The notes beneath the pieces were generated by a model. The model saw only the letters and a program-made list of their open reading frames with translations, searched no databases and was not told the origin of the DNA. A DNA stretch of 64,000 bases from Prunus persica (Eukaryota > Streptophyta > Magnoliopsida > Rosales > Rosaceae), in NCBI RefSeq assembly GCF_000346465.2, contig NC_034010.1, forward strand, positions 24,834,570 to 24,898,569. The letters run 5' to 3'. Made by a program: the position numbers and the translations under genes. Of the stretch, positions 49,691 through 62,300 are shown one piece after another. The stretch's first letter is position 1. Every line of letters starts with the position of its first letter.

Positions 49691-50968
49691 CTAAGCCCAA
49701 TGGTTTAGAGCAATGGGTATGAGTTGCGATGAGACGATGATCCAAATGGAAGAACCGACTGATGTCAGTGTGTGTGTTCCAGGGTCGGAGTCCGATCACG
49801 GGTTTGCCAGTATTAGACCACTTGAGAAATGGGTTGGGCCAAAATTTCAGTCCAATAGATCAATATTTCTTTCTTTTTGGTCCGAAGTAGACCAATAGTT
49901 CTTTTGTTGTTTAAATTTTTTCTTGGTCGAACATTTTTTTAATAATTAATATAAGTGATAGTCTAAATTATAAAATTAGAGGTATAAATGTGTCATAGGG
50001 GTTCGAAACTGATATCACTGGTCTACAAGTCAAAGTTCTTTTTCACTGAGCTAGACCTCTTGTTAACTTTATGGGTCGAACTTTTGTTGTTTATTTTTTG
50101 TTCAGCAATAGTTCTATCTTGTTCTTCTCTTTTTTCCAGCCATATCGCATGTGTAATGAGTTTTTTCAGGGATTAATATTAAGTTGTCAATTAATTTGGA
50201 TGGAAGGATATGGTTAGATAATTAATGACAGCAGGTTTCGTTTTGATATATGCATAATTGTCGATCATTCACGTGTGAACTTCAATATAACAAATTTTGT
50301 TAACAAGTGCCGACTAATACACGTATATTTTTTATTCGTATTTATCTCGTTCCGTATTTACTAACTATGCTTTTGTAGCCATGTGCATTGGGACAAAAAT
50401 AAATTATAAGTATCACACCCACCACTTTTGAACCCAAAATATGAGAATTTGGGTATTGTTGTTATTGGAGATCAGAAGTTTTATCAGTCAGCCTCCCCAT
50501 ATTGTTTTGGGAGAGAAATTACCTTATTACTGACCAAATGTGGGGTCTAGATGTCCTAGAAATGAAGTTGGTTTTTGATCACTAGAAACGACTAACTAAT
50601 TTACTATAATAACTATAAAGTTTTGACTATGATATGGACTCTTTTAATTAACCAACTCCACCAACTACCAGTACCAAGGGCACTCCATCGTTCTAGAAAC
50701 CATGGCCACAAACTTCCAGCACAAAATAACCCTAAAAAACCAAACTCATTCTCACAAGTTTAATCTCTACCATCCATTTCAACCAGTGGAACGTTATAGT
50801 AACCAAAACAGCTATATATAAAAACACCATCCAATTTTAAGTCACATTCAGAAAATAATCAAGGACAGCCCCTGTTGAAAAAGTAAGACAACCCCCTAAC
50901 CTTCTTCTTTTTTCAATTTCTTCTTGAGCTTCAACCTAGAAAAACACAATTTCTTAAACCAACTTAAC
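49691..50968. other. intergenic, UPF2 promoter and promoter of the small secreted protein
   Basis: The (GA) tract at 49674-49688 lies at the UPF2 transcript start. A good TATA box (CTATATATAAAA, 50812-50823) lies about 150 bp before the ATG of the next gene. Otherwise no feature. Confidence 0.6.
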
Positions 50969-51226
50969 ATGGGTCCCTTGATCAAGAACATGTTCGTCAA
51001 GGTCCTAGCAATGCTGCTAGTGGCTCTTGTCATATGTGCTCCATCGACACAAGCAGGCCACCACAAGAAATTGCATCTTACCAGGCACGACAAGGTTAGC
51101 AGTTTCGAATCCGAAAAACAGACGTTCAAGGTTGGGGAGCCACTCTACAGGGCCAGGGGCAAGAACAATGTTGAGACCTTAATACCTGCGTACAGAGTTG
51201 CAGGGCTGTATCGGGTTAGAGAATGA
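50969..51226 (+). CDS. small predicted secreted protein, unknown function
   Basis: Single exon, 85 residues. The N-terminus MGPLIKNMFVKVLAMLLVALVICAPSTQAG (broken here: basic start, then VLAMLLVALVICA, then a small-residue TQA-G cleavage site) is a convincing signal peptide ending near residue 30. The mature part is about 55 residues, rich in Lys, Arg and His, with no Cys, ending GLYRVRE. A TATA box lies upstream and a plausible polyadenylation region (AATAAA-like, near 51338-51355) downstream. I do not recognise the family. The basic, Cys-free, secreted form is compatible with a peptide-hormone precursor or a cell-wall protein, but no known peptide motif (CLE, PSK, PSY, RALF, PIP) is evident. 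Confidence 0.7.
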   Translation: MGPLIKNMFVKVLAMLLVALVICAPSTQAGHHKKLHLTRHDKVSSFESEKQTFKVGEPLYRARGKNNVETLIPAYRVAGLYRVRE

Positions 51227-53803
51227 CCAAAACCCTAATTCATGTCCATTCATGAACATTGCAATATGTGCCAAAGCAATTTTTAGATATGGGATCTAAA
51301 TCTTGAATTTATTTTAGTATGTGCTGTAATAAATTTATGATGGGTTTAATAAAATACTACGATTATCATAATAACGTTGGCAGAATTCTTTATTGTTGCA
51401 CAAAGTCGATGTTTACATAACCAATCACATGTTTCACGCATGTGTCACACGTATCGTCAGGGGCGGAACCACACTGGGATCAGTGTGGTCTCTGACCCCC
51501 ACTCAATTTTTTTTTAAATATTTTAAAAGTAATATACTATTATGTATTTCTATATGTATATTATTTCAAATACTTTACGTTTTGATATGCACCTACATGT
51601 GTTGTGGCGGGCCTATTTAGGCAGAAGTAGATGCTTCAAATTGCCCATTTGCTCAGCTAGTAAATGTCTTTGTCCTTTTACTTTCATTTATTTTTATATT
51701 ACTCTATTTACTTAAGTTTACAATGTAAATAAGGAAGCACCCCCTATTTGGATTCAAATTAAAATACTAGAAAATCAAATTCCTACCAAATCAAAATATG
51801 AAAAATCGGTTTTAGTGCAAAATACGATTTAGGCTGAAAATGATGGCTCATTAAGTTAATATATACTTCTTACTAAAATCCCATAAAATCAAGTTTTCTT
51901 ATTTGATGTGTAAGGAATAAAAGCCGCAAAAAATTATCTTGAGAAAATGATTATTTCGAAAAACCATTTTTCATACTTAGTCAATATTTTTACATAAAAC
52001 ATTTTTTCATATCTGATATGAATGCATGAAGGGACCTAAGGTTTTTTTTAGTTTGCTAAATCGCTACTTTTTGTCTATCTCTTGCAATTTTTCTTACTCA
52101 TAATGTATTTGTCTATCCCTTTGTCAAGGAAAATTATGATTGCAACCAATAAGCAATATAATTCTTGACATATGTGATATATATATTATTTTTCGTATGT
52201 ATTGTGAGTTTGTATTTTTTGTATGTATTGTGAGTTCGTATTTTTGATTATTTATACCATATAATACCATGTTACTGAATAAAACTAGGCATATGTAGCA
52301 TTAATCACAAGTTTAAGAGATCACAGAAACAGAAGCATCTGATGAATTGCTCTGGATCTTATTCAGGATTCATAAGATCTAGGCAAATGCAAACCTTTCT
52401 TCCTCTCAAGGTCAACCTAAACAACCCTACTTTATCGGCACTGTCTAATAATGGTTCAACTTCGCCCAACTTTTATTGCATTGTTTTTAGACTGTATTTT
52501 GGGGGGGACCCCAATACGCAGAAGACAATTGAATTGAATGGAAATGGCCAAAAAAGAAGCAAAGCTTCCAACTGGCCACAGGTAATCTCTGTCGAGAGGA
52601 AACCTTTAATCTAAATACTTGCTGCATCAACTTCTGTACTTAAATATAGACCTCTCAAATTTCAATGTGAATTAAACCCTGATATTTTTTTTTCTCTTAT
52701 TTCTTTTCTTGGGTCAAGGTTTTGGCAGTCAAACATGAGGCACACTACTAGGGTGTTGGGATCTGATTGGCTTTACATATTTTGCTGCCTGGTTGGCCCA
52801 ATATGTTTCTGATTGTTGAATTTTCAAAGGGGCAAATAATTGGCTGAAAAGAATAGAGGGCCAAAAGCTCATCAAACTGACTGAGTGAGCTGGTTCACAT
52901 TTTCTTGCGTTCAATCAAAGTTTGACTCTAGACTTAGTTTTCTTTGTTATTAATTTTCCCCATCACCATCAAATGACTTAATTAGAATGTCATCCCATGC
53001 CAACATCTGTCTCTCTGAAGACCAAAGAGCTTTCTCATTCTATTCACCAATAAAATTCAAAAGCTTTCATATCCAGTGGGGTCTTGAAGATTGAGTGGTT
53101 AATTAGTTTGGATTATGCATGAACCTTGTAAGTTTGAGGAAAATGGGAAAATGCTGACTTTGACTGATCTCCTCATACAGACCTTATCTTCAACAGACTC
53201 ATATTTGCATCAATTAACAAATATTTATGCTTCTAGAAAAAGGGTTACCAGCACTAATTCTGAATTAGCCTTTAATTGCATCCATAAGCAATTTAATTTT
53301 TTAAAATTAAGTTCCACCATCACTATCATTTCTACCAAATCAAGTGAATTCCTTGTGATTTTTTTTGACTGGCCTTGTTTGCTTGTTAGTTGTTTTCTAG
53401 TACAAGTCCATATGCAGTATTTCAAGCCATCAGCACACATGATATAATTTTTACAGAAAAACCAGCTGTCTGATAGGTATCTTGTTGTACACACACACAC
53501 ACTCAAATCAAACCCCACATTACAATTTTTTCCAGTCTTTAATTGCATTTGAATTCCTGTTCACACTATGTGAAGCCTTCTGACTTTTGCCACTCATCCA
53601 ATTGTCCCCAACCCAAGTCATAAATGTATAAATATATGATCCCACCAGTTTACTTTCCTCATAAAATCTTTTGCCAGAAACAGAGTCCTCTGTTTTCTGC
53701 TTTCCTCCTCTGTTTTTTGCTCTGCTTCTAAACAGAACTTCTGTCCTCGGCTTGTAAACCAGACCTTTTGTTTAGCTTCAATTACCTCCACACAGTACAA
53801 ACC
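51227..53803. other. intergenic
   Basis: Contains an imperfect tandem repeat of about 27 bp (52194-52248) and a (CA)n tract near 53491. Near 51457 a GGGGCGGAACCACACT...AGTGTGGT palindrome resembles a transposon end, but no partner was found. A TATAAATATAT box near 53629 precedes the next gene. No gene is supported. Confidence 0.5.
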
Positions 53804-53965
53804 ATGGAAGCTGAACAAAGCCCAAAGAAGCCTCAGAAGCCAGAGACAAGGATTCCACCACCTAGAGGTCAAGTTAAAGCCAAGATTTTTAGAGAGTTGG
53901 GGTCTAAAGTAAAGGCTGCAGCAGAATCAGTGGTAACTGGGCTGGGAGGGTGCTGTGGAAGCTGA
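53804..53965 (+). CDS. tiny basic protein, PxRGxxKAKI family, member 1
   Basis: Single exon, 53 residues: a charged Lys/Glu/Pro-rich N-terminus, the core IPPPRGQVKAKIFRELGSKV (about 24-43) and a short tail ending GLGGCCGS. There is no signal peptide and no membrane helix. The core is shared with the open frames at 55004 and 56115 on the same strand, so a chance ORF is unlikely. The ATG is the first after a TATA box and leader, in good context (ACCATGG). Function unknown. The vicinal Cys pair near the C-terminus could bind metal or be lipid-modified, but that is speculation. Confidence 0.75.
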   Translation: MEAEQSPKKPQKPETRIPPPRGQVKAKIFRELGSKVKAAAESVVTGLGGCCGS

Positions 53966-55003
53966 GGCTACATGTTTGAGGGGCATTCAGATACTTGACC
54001 CTGATGAAGTAATGTTTTTTACTTTTTTTTCTTCCTATGCAGATACAGAGTTGAAACCAAACGGATTATTTGGGTCATGGGCATGGCATTTTAGTTGAAA
54101 TGGGAAATTGCTTAGTTAGGATATGTCTATATTTACATGCAAGTTTCAGGCCATTACATAGCAATGACAGTATGGATTTTGCAAATTCTGCTTCTGGGTT
54201 TGGTTCTCTTATTTATCTGTTATGCTTAGTTAGCTTCCATTTCTTCCAAGTTTAGGAAGCTGGGGGCAAGTGCATGAACGGATGAGTCACAAAGCAGAAA
54301 TTGTAGCTCGTGGGTTCTTGTTTTTTATTTGATGGGATTCATGGAGGAAATTAAAATTAATAGATATGTTCTTCATTTTTAGTTGAAAAAGAAATGAAAA
54401 GACAGCAGCAGCAGCAGCACTATCAAGTATCAATGCTTAAAATACATGAGTGTAGAAGAACCTGATTCTCTTCCAAACTCAAACCTGTATTGTTAACTGT
54501 GTTGTTGTTGGCCTCTGGCCCAAGTCATCTTCGAATTAAAAGTTCCCAATTTGATTTGTTCAGTGTAACAGCTGTGCATGTTTCCTTTCCTTTGGTTTTA
54601 TTAACTTTAAATACTGTCTAATTTGATTACTTAATTGATATTTGATACTGGTGAGAGAGAGAGAGAGAGAGTTGCTAATAAAACAACATTATCTGTCAGA
54701 TATGCATTTGGTGTTTAGTTAAAGCAATTAACCTCGTATAGTAATGCTAAACATACATTTATTTATTTTAATATTTGTATTTGGTTTTTTTTTTAATAGG
54801 AATATTTGTATTTGGTTGAACATGTCTGTTTGTCTGTTCTTCTCATGCATTCACACTACGTGGAGCTTATGTGAGACACTTGGCTTACATGCTTTGCTTG
54901 TCAGGCCAACTCTTCTTCTTCGTCTCCAGTGACTAAATAATAATATATACACAAATCCTTCAATACTATATCCACACACACCCTAGAAGCCAGAAAAAGA
55001 AAA
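53966..55003. other. spacer between tiny-protein genes
   Basis: 3' UTR of member 1, then AT-rich DNA with a (GA)n tract at about 54653-54671. Nothing else is supported. Confidence 0.55.
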
Positions 55004-55206
55004 ATGGAAGACAGAAGTAGATATAAGCCGATGCACAAAGAAGCAGCCACCCTTCCACCAAGGAGAGGCAAAATCAAAGCTAAAATATATGGGACATCAA
55101 AGAGACTGTCATCAATCTGATAGGAATGGCAAATCAAAGTGATAATGGGGGACAAAGCTCATCAGCTTCAGCAAATCAGCCAGATGATCAGAACAAAAAG
55201 GCTTGA
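55004..55206 (+). pseudogene. tiny basic protein, PxRGxxKAKI family, member 2, probably frameshifted
   Basis: From ATG 55004 the frame gives 38 residues, including LPPRRGKIKAKIY, and stops at 55118-55120. In the +1-shifted frame starting at the ATATAT run (55085-55090), the sequence continues with KIWDIKETVINLIGMAN and an acidic Ser/Gln tail to a stop at 55204-55206. That segment aligns with FEELVETLSNIAGGA of member 3. The simplest reading is a 2-bp gain in the AT run. It could be a sequencing or assembly error, a recent pseudogene, or a truly shortened protein. Confidence 0.6.
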
Positions 55207-56114
55207 AAAGCAAAGCATTTGTGTTCATTGTATGTTTATTTGCTCTGTGCTCGTTTATTTGGTGATTAAAATTTTGCTTCGAGGTCTCAGATTTGCACCC
55301 ATGGCATCAGTCGTGTGTGAGAGAAAACCCCCTCCCGGTTTAGACTAGTACTAAAAATAAGTTTGCTCTCTGAATAATCATGTTTCTTACTTGTTTGATG
55401 ACACCAAATTATTCTACTTTTGGATGGTGCTTTCTTTAGTGCATCTAATTAATTCACATGTTTAATTCATTTGATGTTGTTTTGTTAGAGAAACTATAAT
55501 GCCTGATGTGGACCTAATAAATTAAAAATTACCCCATTTTTTTTTCTTCAAGATTCATGTTTCATTCATTAGTTGTCTGCTGCACCAGAAAGGTCCAGAA
55601 CCAATTTTTCAAATACCAGTCACAATCTGATTCTGTCACACCAGAATCCGGTTCTTCAGATTAAAATTATATATTTTGCCATGGACTTAATATAATAGTT
55701 TCTAGTTGATCTCCTTTATGCTTTTGTTTTTCTTGAGGTTTTTCTTGGCCATGGCAAAATCACTAGTGCACGTGCATTTCTTGTTCTTGTCAATTCTCAT
55801 CCCAATATTTTTTTTTTTACTGGAATAGAGGTGATGGAATCTATGTGTGGATCCAAGACCAACCCCACCCTCTCTCTTCTTCCCCAGTTAATTCCTTTAT
55901 ATTCAGCATTCAGGCAATTTTATATATGTTGTTCACAACTGCATGTGCATGAGTGATAAAGACTTTTTTGACAAAATTGCCCAACTAATAATTGCTTCCT
56001 CCACCAAATACACATAAAGTGCACACTTCCAGTTCAGCTCACTTCACCACCACTGCCCTGCAGCTTCTCCTCTTCTTCTTCTTCTTCTTCTTTTCCTAAA
56101 AAATCAGCTGAGAA
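55207..56114. other. spacer between tiny-protein genes
   Basis: Member 2 3' flank and member 3 promoter and leader, ending in a (CTT)n tract at about 56070-56092 in the leader. No other feature. Confidence 0.55.
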
Positions 56115-56330
56115 ATGGAAAACAAAAGCACCAAGCCAGTGAAGAAAGGAAAAGAATCAAAATCCATGGCCAATATCCCACCAAAAAGAGGTCAGATCAA
56201 AGCTAGAATATTTGAGGAACTGGTAGAGACTCTGAGCAACATAGCAGGAGGAGCAGGAGCAAAGTGTGTTACCAATTTTGGGGAAAACCCAGGTTCATCA
56301 AGTGGCTACTCTTTTGATGAGAAACACTAG
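56115..56330 (+). CDS. tiny basic protein, PxRGxxKAKI family, member 3
   Basis: Single exon, 71 residues: Lys/Ser-rich N-terminus, core IPPKRGQIKARIFEELVETL (about 22-41) with a predicted amphipathic helix, then Gly/Ala-rich and Ser-rich sequence ending SFDEKH. No signal peptide or membrane helix. It shares core and strand with the genes at 53804 and 55004 and so forms a tandem family across 2.5 kb. Similar short plant proteins with a PP-x-RG-x-IK-x-x-I core exist as uncharacterised entries as far as I recall; I know of no assigned function. Confidence 0.75.
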   Translation: MENKSTKPVKKGKESKSMANIPPKRGQIKARIFEELVETLSNIAGGAGAKCVTNFGENPGSSSGYSFDEKH

Positions 56331-59300
56331 AAGACTAGCAGTATTTGGGAAAGGGCAGGAGAGGCCTTCAGTACTGGCCAATTTGCCTTTAGCTATGAGG
56401 ATGAGACTGATGATGAGAGAAAAGGGTAGGGTTTTTCTTTGTTTTCTTGTTTGTTCGAGGGTTTGAAGCAAGCATGAAATCCAATTTGTTTCTGCAAATT
56501 AGTGAATTCTATTTGCCACTTATCTTCTGTATCTTCCTGTCTGGGTGATAAGTTGAATCAAAGGTGCATTTCTCCAATGCTTTTTTTACCATCAATACTG
56601 AACATTTGTACTGATGAACGTCAGTTCCATTTATTTACCACATCAAGAAAGATTATGATCTTGATATAATTAACCAACTTCTTTGCTTGGACTCCAAAGC
56701 TTTCATGTTCTTACCAATTGAGCAACAAGTTATAATCAGACAATCTGTGGTCCTCAAAAGTGGGGCTGCAGGCAGTCCTGTCAGTCAAGCCAAATGCGTT
56801 GAACCTGCATATTTGGTTTGACACGTCAAGGGGCTCAAACTTGACACGTGTCGTTAGAGTAATTAATATATTAATTTGTTCAACTAAATCAGGAAAAATT
56901 CATCAGTCGAGAAAGAAACTTGCAGAAAAGTATATGAAAGTGGAAAAAAAAAAAAAATCATTGAATCCACCAACGAAATCATGTTCATCCATCATGGACA
57001 AATCAAAACTGATATCTCATTAGATTGGCCATTTCCTAAGGGATTTTGGACCACTAGGAATCTTATCTACGCATTTGAAAGTGAAAGAACACTCATTGTT
57101 TAACTTTAACAGGATAGGTAACAGGGATATGGAACTGCAAAGTTGGGTCGACAGACCACCATTGTCTCTCGTTGGGGTGTTAACTTCTAATGGTTTGCCT
57201 TGTCCACCTCATGTAGCATCTGCTGTTTAGCTTTAATTCCCATTAGTAGCTAGTTTGCTGGGTAGGGACTGTTGCTCTAGGCTCCGGTGGAACCTAGCTA
57301 TGTCTGACCCTGCTTTTGTTAGTTGTTTCTTGTGCTCTGTTGGCTCATCGTGGCTTTAGCCTTTTGTTTGTATCTCTATTCCCTGTTTTGGGGTCTTTTG
57401 AATACAACATGAATTTTCAGACCAAAAACAAAAACTTTAACAGGAAGTCTGCCTCATCAAAATTCGTTCTTTTGACTTTTATTTGTCATCTTACATCACA
57501 GGCTAATTTCATCAATACGTCACAGAATTAATAGATACAAATGTTGTCCAAAAAGATTGATCTTTTGGTGATCAACAAGGCATTGAATTTGTTGGATGAG
57601 CATGAAATATGACTACATTTCATGATTGATTAATTTCTACTGATTCAATCTACCTTTCCAACTGTAACTCTTCCCCCTTGATTTGCGTTCGTTCCAATAT
57701 TCTGAGAGTGCAAAGGTTATGCTTTAATTTCTCTCAGTTGCCTAGACAGCAACTCACCAGTAGTCTCCTGTTCCCTCTATTAAAAAAATTCAAACAATGA
57801 AACTGGCAATTTGTTATTATGACACGTTTCTAGAATTATGTTGACTTAGGGTTTAGAGAGAACATATATCTGGAGTATTATCTATTGCATTGCCTTGATG
57901 TCGATGTGGGATTTGGTAAAAATGGAAAAGCTGGGTGTTCCCACCTCACATCAAAATTCAAATGCAGAATATATGGTCCTAGTTTGGAGAAGACAAAAAA
58001 AGAAAGATAAAGATGGGTAGTGAAACATTTTACAGACCTATATATATACAAAATAGAAGGTTTGAATTAGTTAAATACAATATGAAGTGAGGCCCTATAA
58101 GGATGTCCCTCAAATAAACTTATTTGAAGAATTCCCAATAAAAGCTTACTCTCGCTATATATATGTATATACGTACACACATTTTGGATTCCTTCGGTGA
58201 AGGCATCATCATGACATCAATATTTGGAGCCTTTTAATATTTGCAGTGATTGATCATTGTGAAGGGGCCCACATGCGAAACTTGTGTTGGTCTCCAATCT
58301 ACAATTTCATACTTAGAGACTAAGGTGAAAGTGCCAGGCAGCTTTCCTTGAAGCCCAAGGCACAAATTTTTTGTCTATGTATGTCATAGGAGAGTCACCT
58401 TCGGCATTGTAAATGTGGGTATTGAAAATGGTCTTAATAAAACAAAAGAGTAGACCAAGACTATTATTGGCTTGAATACAAGGAGCTAGATTCATCAAAC
58501 CAAGCGGAAAAAAAAGAAGGTTTATTCAATCACGTTTATTTACTTGCAATAATTCAATCAGATTCTGATTTATACACCTTTTCTTCCCATTCATTGCCCA
58601 TCGGTGTAAATGGAGATTCATGTCCCCAACCCCAACCTAGATTTGTCAAAGGATAAAAGAGCTAATCGTACTCTTTATTTGACAGAAAACGTAGAGGTGG
58701 TCAAATTTCCCACATGGAAAATGAGGAAGAATCTCTATAAATGTAATTTTGAAGAGATGTGACAGAGAGCTCACCAGCATTGAATGCAGTTTTCTTCACC
58801 AACGAAACTGAATTCCTTTAAAACTTCTTTTTCTGGAAGCTTGGATCTTTGTCACTTGTAGCGAGACTCCGAGGGCTGATGATACAAAGTCAAAAAATTG
58901 AATGGAAACTGCAAAACCCAATTCCACTTCAGAGGTCCACTCACTCAGATGTCTGAAGCAGATGAGTCGGCCATTATTGTTGTTGGCATGATTCTCTGAA
59001 AGTTCTGTTATCTATGTTACAGTTCAGTGATTTTTATTTTATCTTTTAGTTAACCGATTCTTATCATCATTTGATGTTTCTTCCTACATACAAAAAAATA
59101 GGAATGTGCCATTCATCTTATAGGAAAGGTAGGGACACCAAATGTTAATTGAACAACAGCAATCTGAATCAAAATTTGGATTTTTTTTCCTTGCATAAAA
59201 CATTAAGCCACATCCAAAGAACCAAGAATTTAGCATTAAAAATACAAATAAAAAACATTCCCAGGACAAATAATACATTATTTCCTCTCACATTTCTGGT

Positions 59301-59350
59301 TATAGTCTCTTTCAGTCCCTCGCTAGCAATAAACTCACTTATCCCCCTCT
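56331..59350. other. intergenic
   Basis: AT-rich sequence. The stretch 57120-57410 is less AT-rich and resembles the 3' end of a transposon or a decayed gene, but I could not place it. No gene is supported. Confidence 0.45.
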
Positions 59351-62300
59351 TCAAGATGCCTCTATACCTGGTTCCCTTATCTGAATGGATGTTCTTGACA
59401 AACTTGCTTCAAGTTCATTTAACTCATCCAAATCCAACTCATCATCATCATCGTCATCGTCATCGTCGATGGGGACTTCTTCGGACCCAGCCACACTAGT
59501 AGAGGCGCTTGGTCCTGCTGCTGCTGAGTTGTCTTTGACCTGAAATGAAGCACAGACAAACTGAGATAACAAAATAAATGGAAATTGTTAAGACAATTAC
59601 TAAATGTCCAAGTAAACGGGAACCATCCGACTTCATTTGAACTAGGTAGTGTCTTAAGAATTCAAGAAAGCACAGCAACCATCGATGATATTTATAGCTC
59701 CGGGATTCAAAACATTTGCTCCTTGGTAATGATAAATGCGGTACTACATAGTTACACTACTTGTGTACCAAAACCAGAATTACCTATGCGAAGATTTTGG
59801 TTCTTGTGTCACTGGTTAATATTAAAAGAAAAAGTATGAAACAGTTCCTGTTGCAGCAACTGAGTAATAATATCTCAATCATTTGCAACCACGACAGATA
59901 TAATAATTAATTTATAAAATCATGGACAGCAAAGGCTTGTTTTTTTTTCTTTCTTTATAGTCTCATTTAATAAAGAAAGAGCTTCAAGAGATGGCACATT
60001 CCCTGAGCAAACTCCTATAGTGCCAGTAGAGTTTTCAGTCCAAAGGCAAGTTGCAACAGGAACTTTAGAGTGACAGGGTCACAATCATGGAGAACACTCA
60101 ACGCCATGTTTCATCAAACCCTATTTTGGCAGAGACCACCTCACATTGTTATTGAAAGCTATATAGCGTTTTCACATCAATACCAAACTTCAATCTCATG
60201 TTTTCTTCATTTCTCTTGGAATATGAGAAAAGTTGTAGTAAGATTATGATCATATTTTGAAGAAAATGGTTATTTTATCCAAATGTCCCGTAAATTTCCA
60301 CCTATAGACTATCTACAAGTCAAATGGGGAGCACTCCTTGTTGCTGAGGATCCATGCAACAAGGAATGGACAGAACCACAAAGAGCTAAGAAAAACATGA
60401 TATACGCCCTAAAAGGATCAGGATGCATGGATCTGTAATCAAAACTTGATAATCTCAGCAGAAAAACCTTGAAACAATGATCTACTATAAACAAAATAAA
60501 CAAAGAGACGACATAACCACATAAAAAACATAACGAGATAAGAATAAGGAATTAAAAGCAAATCACATTGAGACATCTACGGCAGAATCTTATCTCATTG
60601 CATCAATCACATCATTTTGGTATCATCTAAGTCATTGACGAATTCAAAAGAATGTTCAATCCTCCCTTGTACTTAGCTATCACAGCATTATCATTATAAC
60701 TGTGGCCATTCTGTGCCGCATGCAATGGCCATCCAGCATTAAAGCTCGACCAGCATATAAGTAATAATACAATACAAAACTTCTATTACATAACAATGAA
60801 CAGTTATCTTTATCAAGATACTGAAATAGTTCAATTCTTTTTCTTTTTCCCTTATTAAAAAAACTGAGGTGATGCCCATAGCTGAGAATAACTTCTAGAC
60901 AATCAAGCCCAAACAAAAGTAATGACAGATAGCCCAAATGACCAGAAAAAGAGCGTTTTTGGACACTTATTTTGATAAGCCAATAATTTTCTTTGACAGC
61001 ATAGAAGCGTGAGATCTTAAGATACAGAAAACTTTCATAATACCCAAAAAAAGAAAAAAGAAAAAAAGAAAAAAGCAAACTCGAAGATAAGAAATAATAT
61101 TCACATAAGTCAGCAGTTATGCAGACCCCACCACCTTTTTTTCCCTCCCTTCTAAGTGATGAGATGTTGGAAGTTAAAAGTTAGCTAAAACGTTACCAAA
61201 AGAATATACAGAAACATATTAAAGCTTTGTTGACTTTGAAAGTGACATGTACCGCTCCATCATAAATAAATCACATGTGTAATACAAAATGAAAATATTA
61301 CCTTCTCTTCAGCAGCCTCGGGTTCTTGTCTCTGGTATTTTTCATAAGCTTCAGCATCATCCACAAACACGCTAGCATCCGCAAGAAACAACTCACGACC
61401 ACTGAAATACAGAAAAAATTGAGTCAATAACATAAAACAAAAAAACTACATACAAAATGCAAACCATGGAAGGAACAAAACCTCATGCGGTCATTCTTAG
61501 CCCTCTCTGCTCGTTGTACAGCCAGGCCAGCCTCTTTCTCTTCTGTCTTTTTCTTCCTCCATTGCATGAACAAATCAGTGGTCATTGGAGTACAGGTTGT
61601 AACTTTTGCACGCTGCAGTAATCAGCAGATGCGCATTAAAAATACAAAACAGAGGAAATAAAGCTTAAAAAATACTTAAGGATGCAATGCATATATTTGC
61701 AAATGTACAAAAAGTTTCCATCACAACAGGGAAGGACAAAATGAAAATGCAAAGTTAACAAAATCAATATGATCATCACCTGATTTTCGATCTCATCCTC
61801 AATGGCAATTTTTTCAGACTCTTCGTCAAGAAGTGACTTCATCTGAGACTTCAAAATATAGCCAGGAGGAAGAGCATGTCTGTAATGGCACTCTTTTCCA
61901 CCATTTGGACAAGCCCAAAACCAACCATACTGCTTCTTTTCCACTGCTTCCAAGAAGTGTTTGCAAACCTGTACATATTAAAGGCCAACTGATTCATAAC
62001 AAGATATACTGCTACATTATCAAATTGCCCAACCATAACTTAAAAAAGTATTGTACTGTTTAACTATCACTATTTTAAATTTTTGAATGTTTACTCATCT
62101 AGAGGAGAAAAATAATTTATCCCTCCATTATTCAATAACCCCACCAAAAGTTAATTCACTAGCATTGCCCACAATAGAGATCCAATCTATAATCCCAAAA
62201 GTTTCAAGCAACATCGCTGATTCTTTACAAGCATATTTCTTACTTAAACATTCAACAAAGCAACCAGCCAAACAGAACTTTTACATTAGGCTAGCATTAG

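Noticed and set aside
51457..51500. GGGGCGGAACCACACT palindrome resembling a transposon terminus
   Set aside because: No matching opposite end or target-site duplication found nearby.
57120..57410. Stretch resembling the 3' part of a retroelement or gene remnant
   Set aside because: No motif could be read in any frame; composition alone is not enough.
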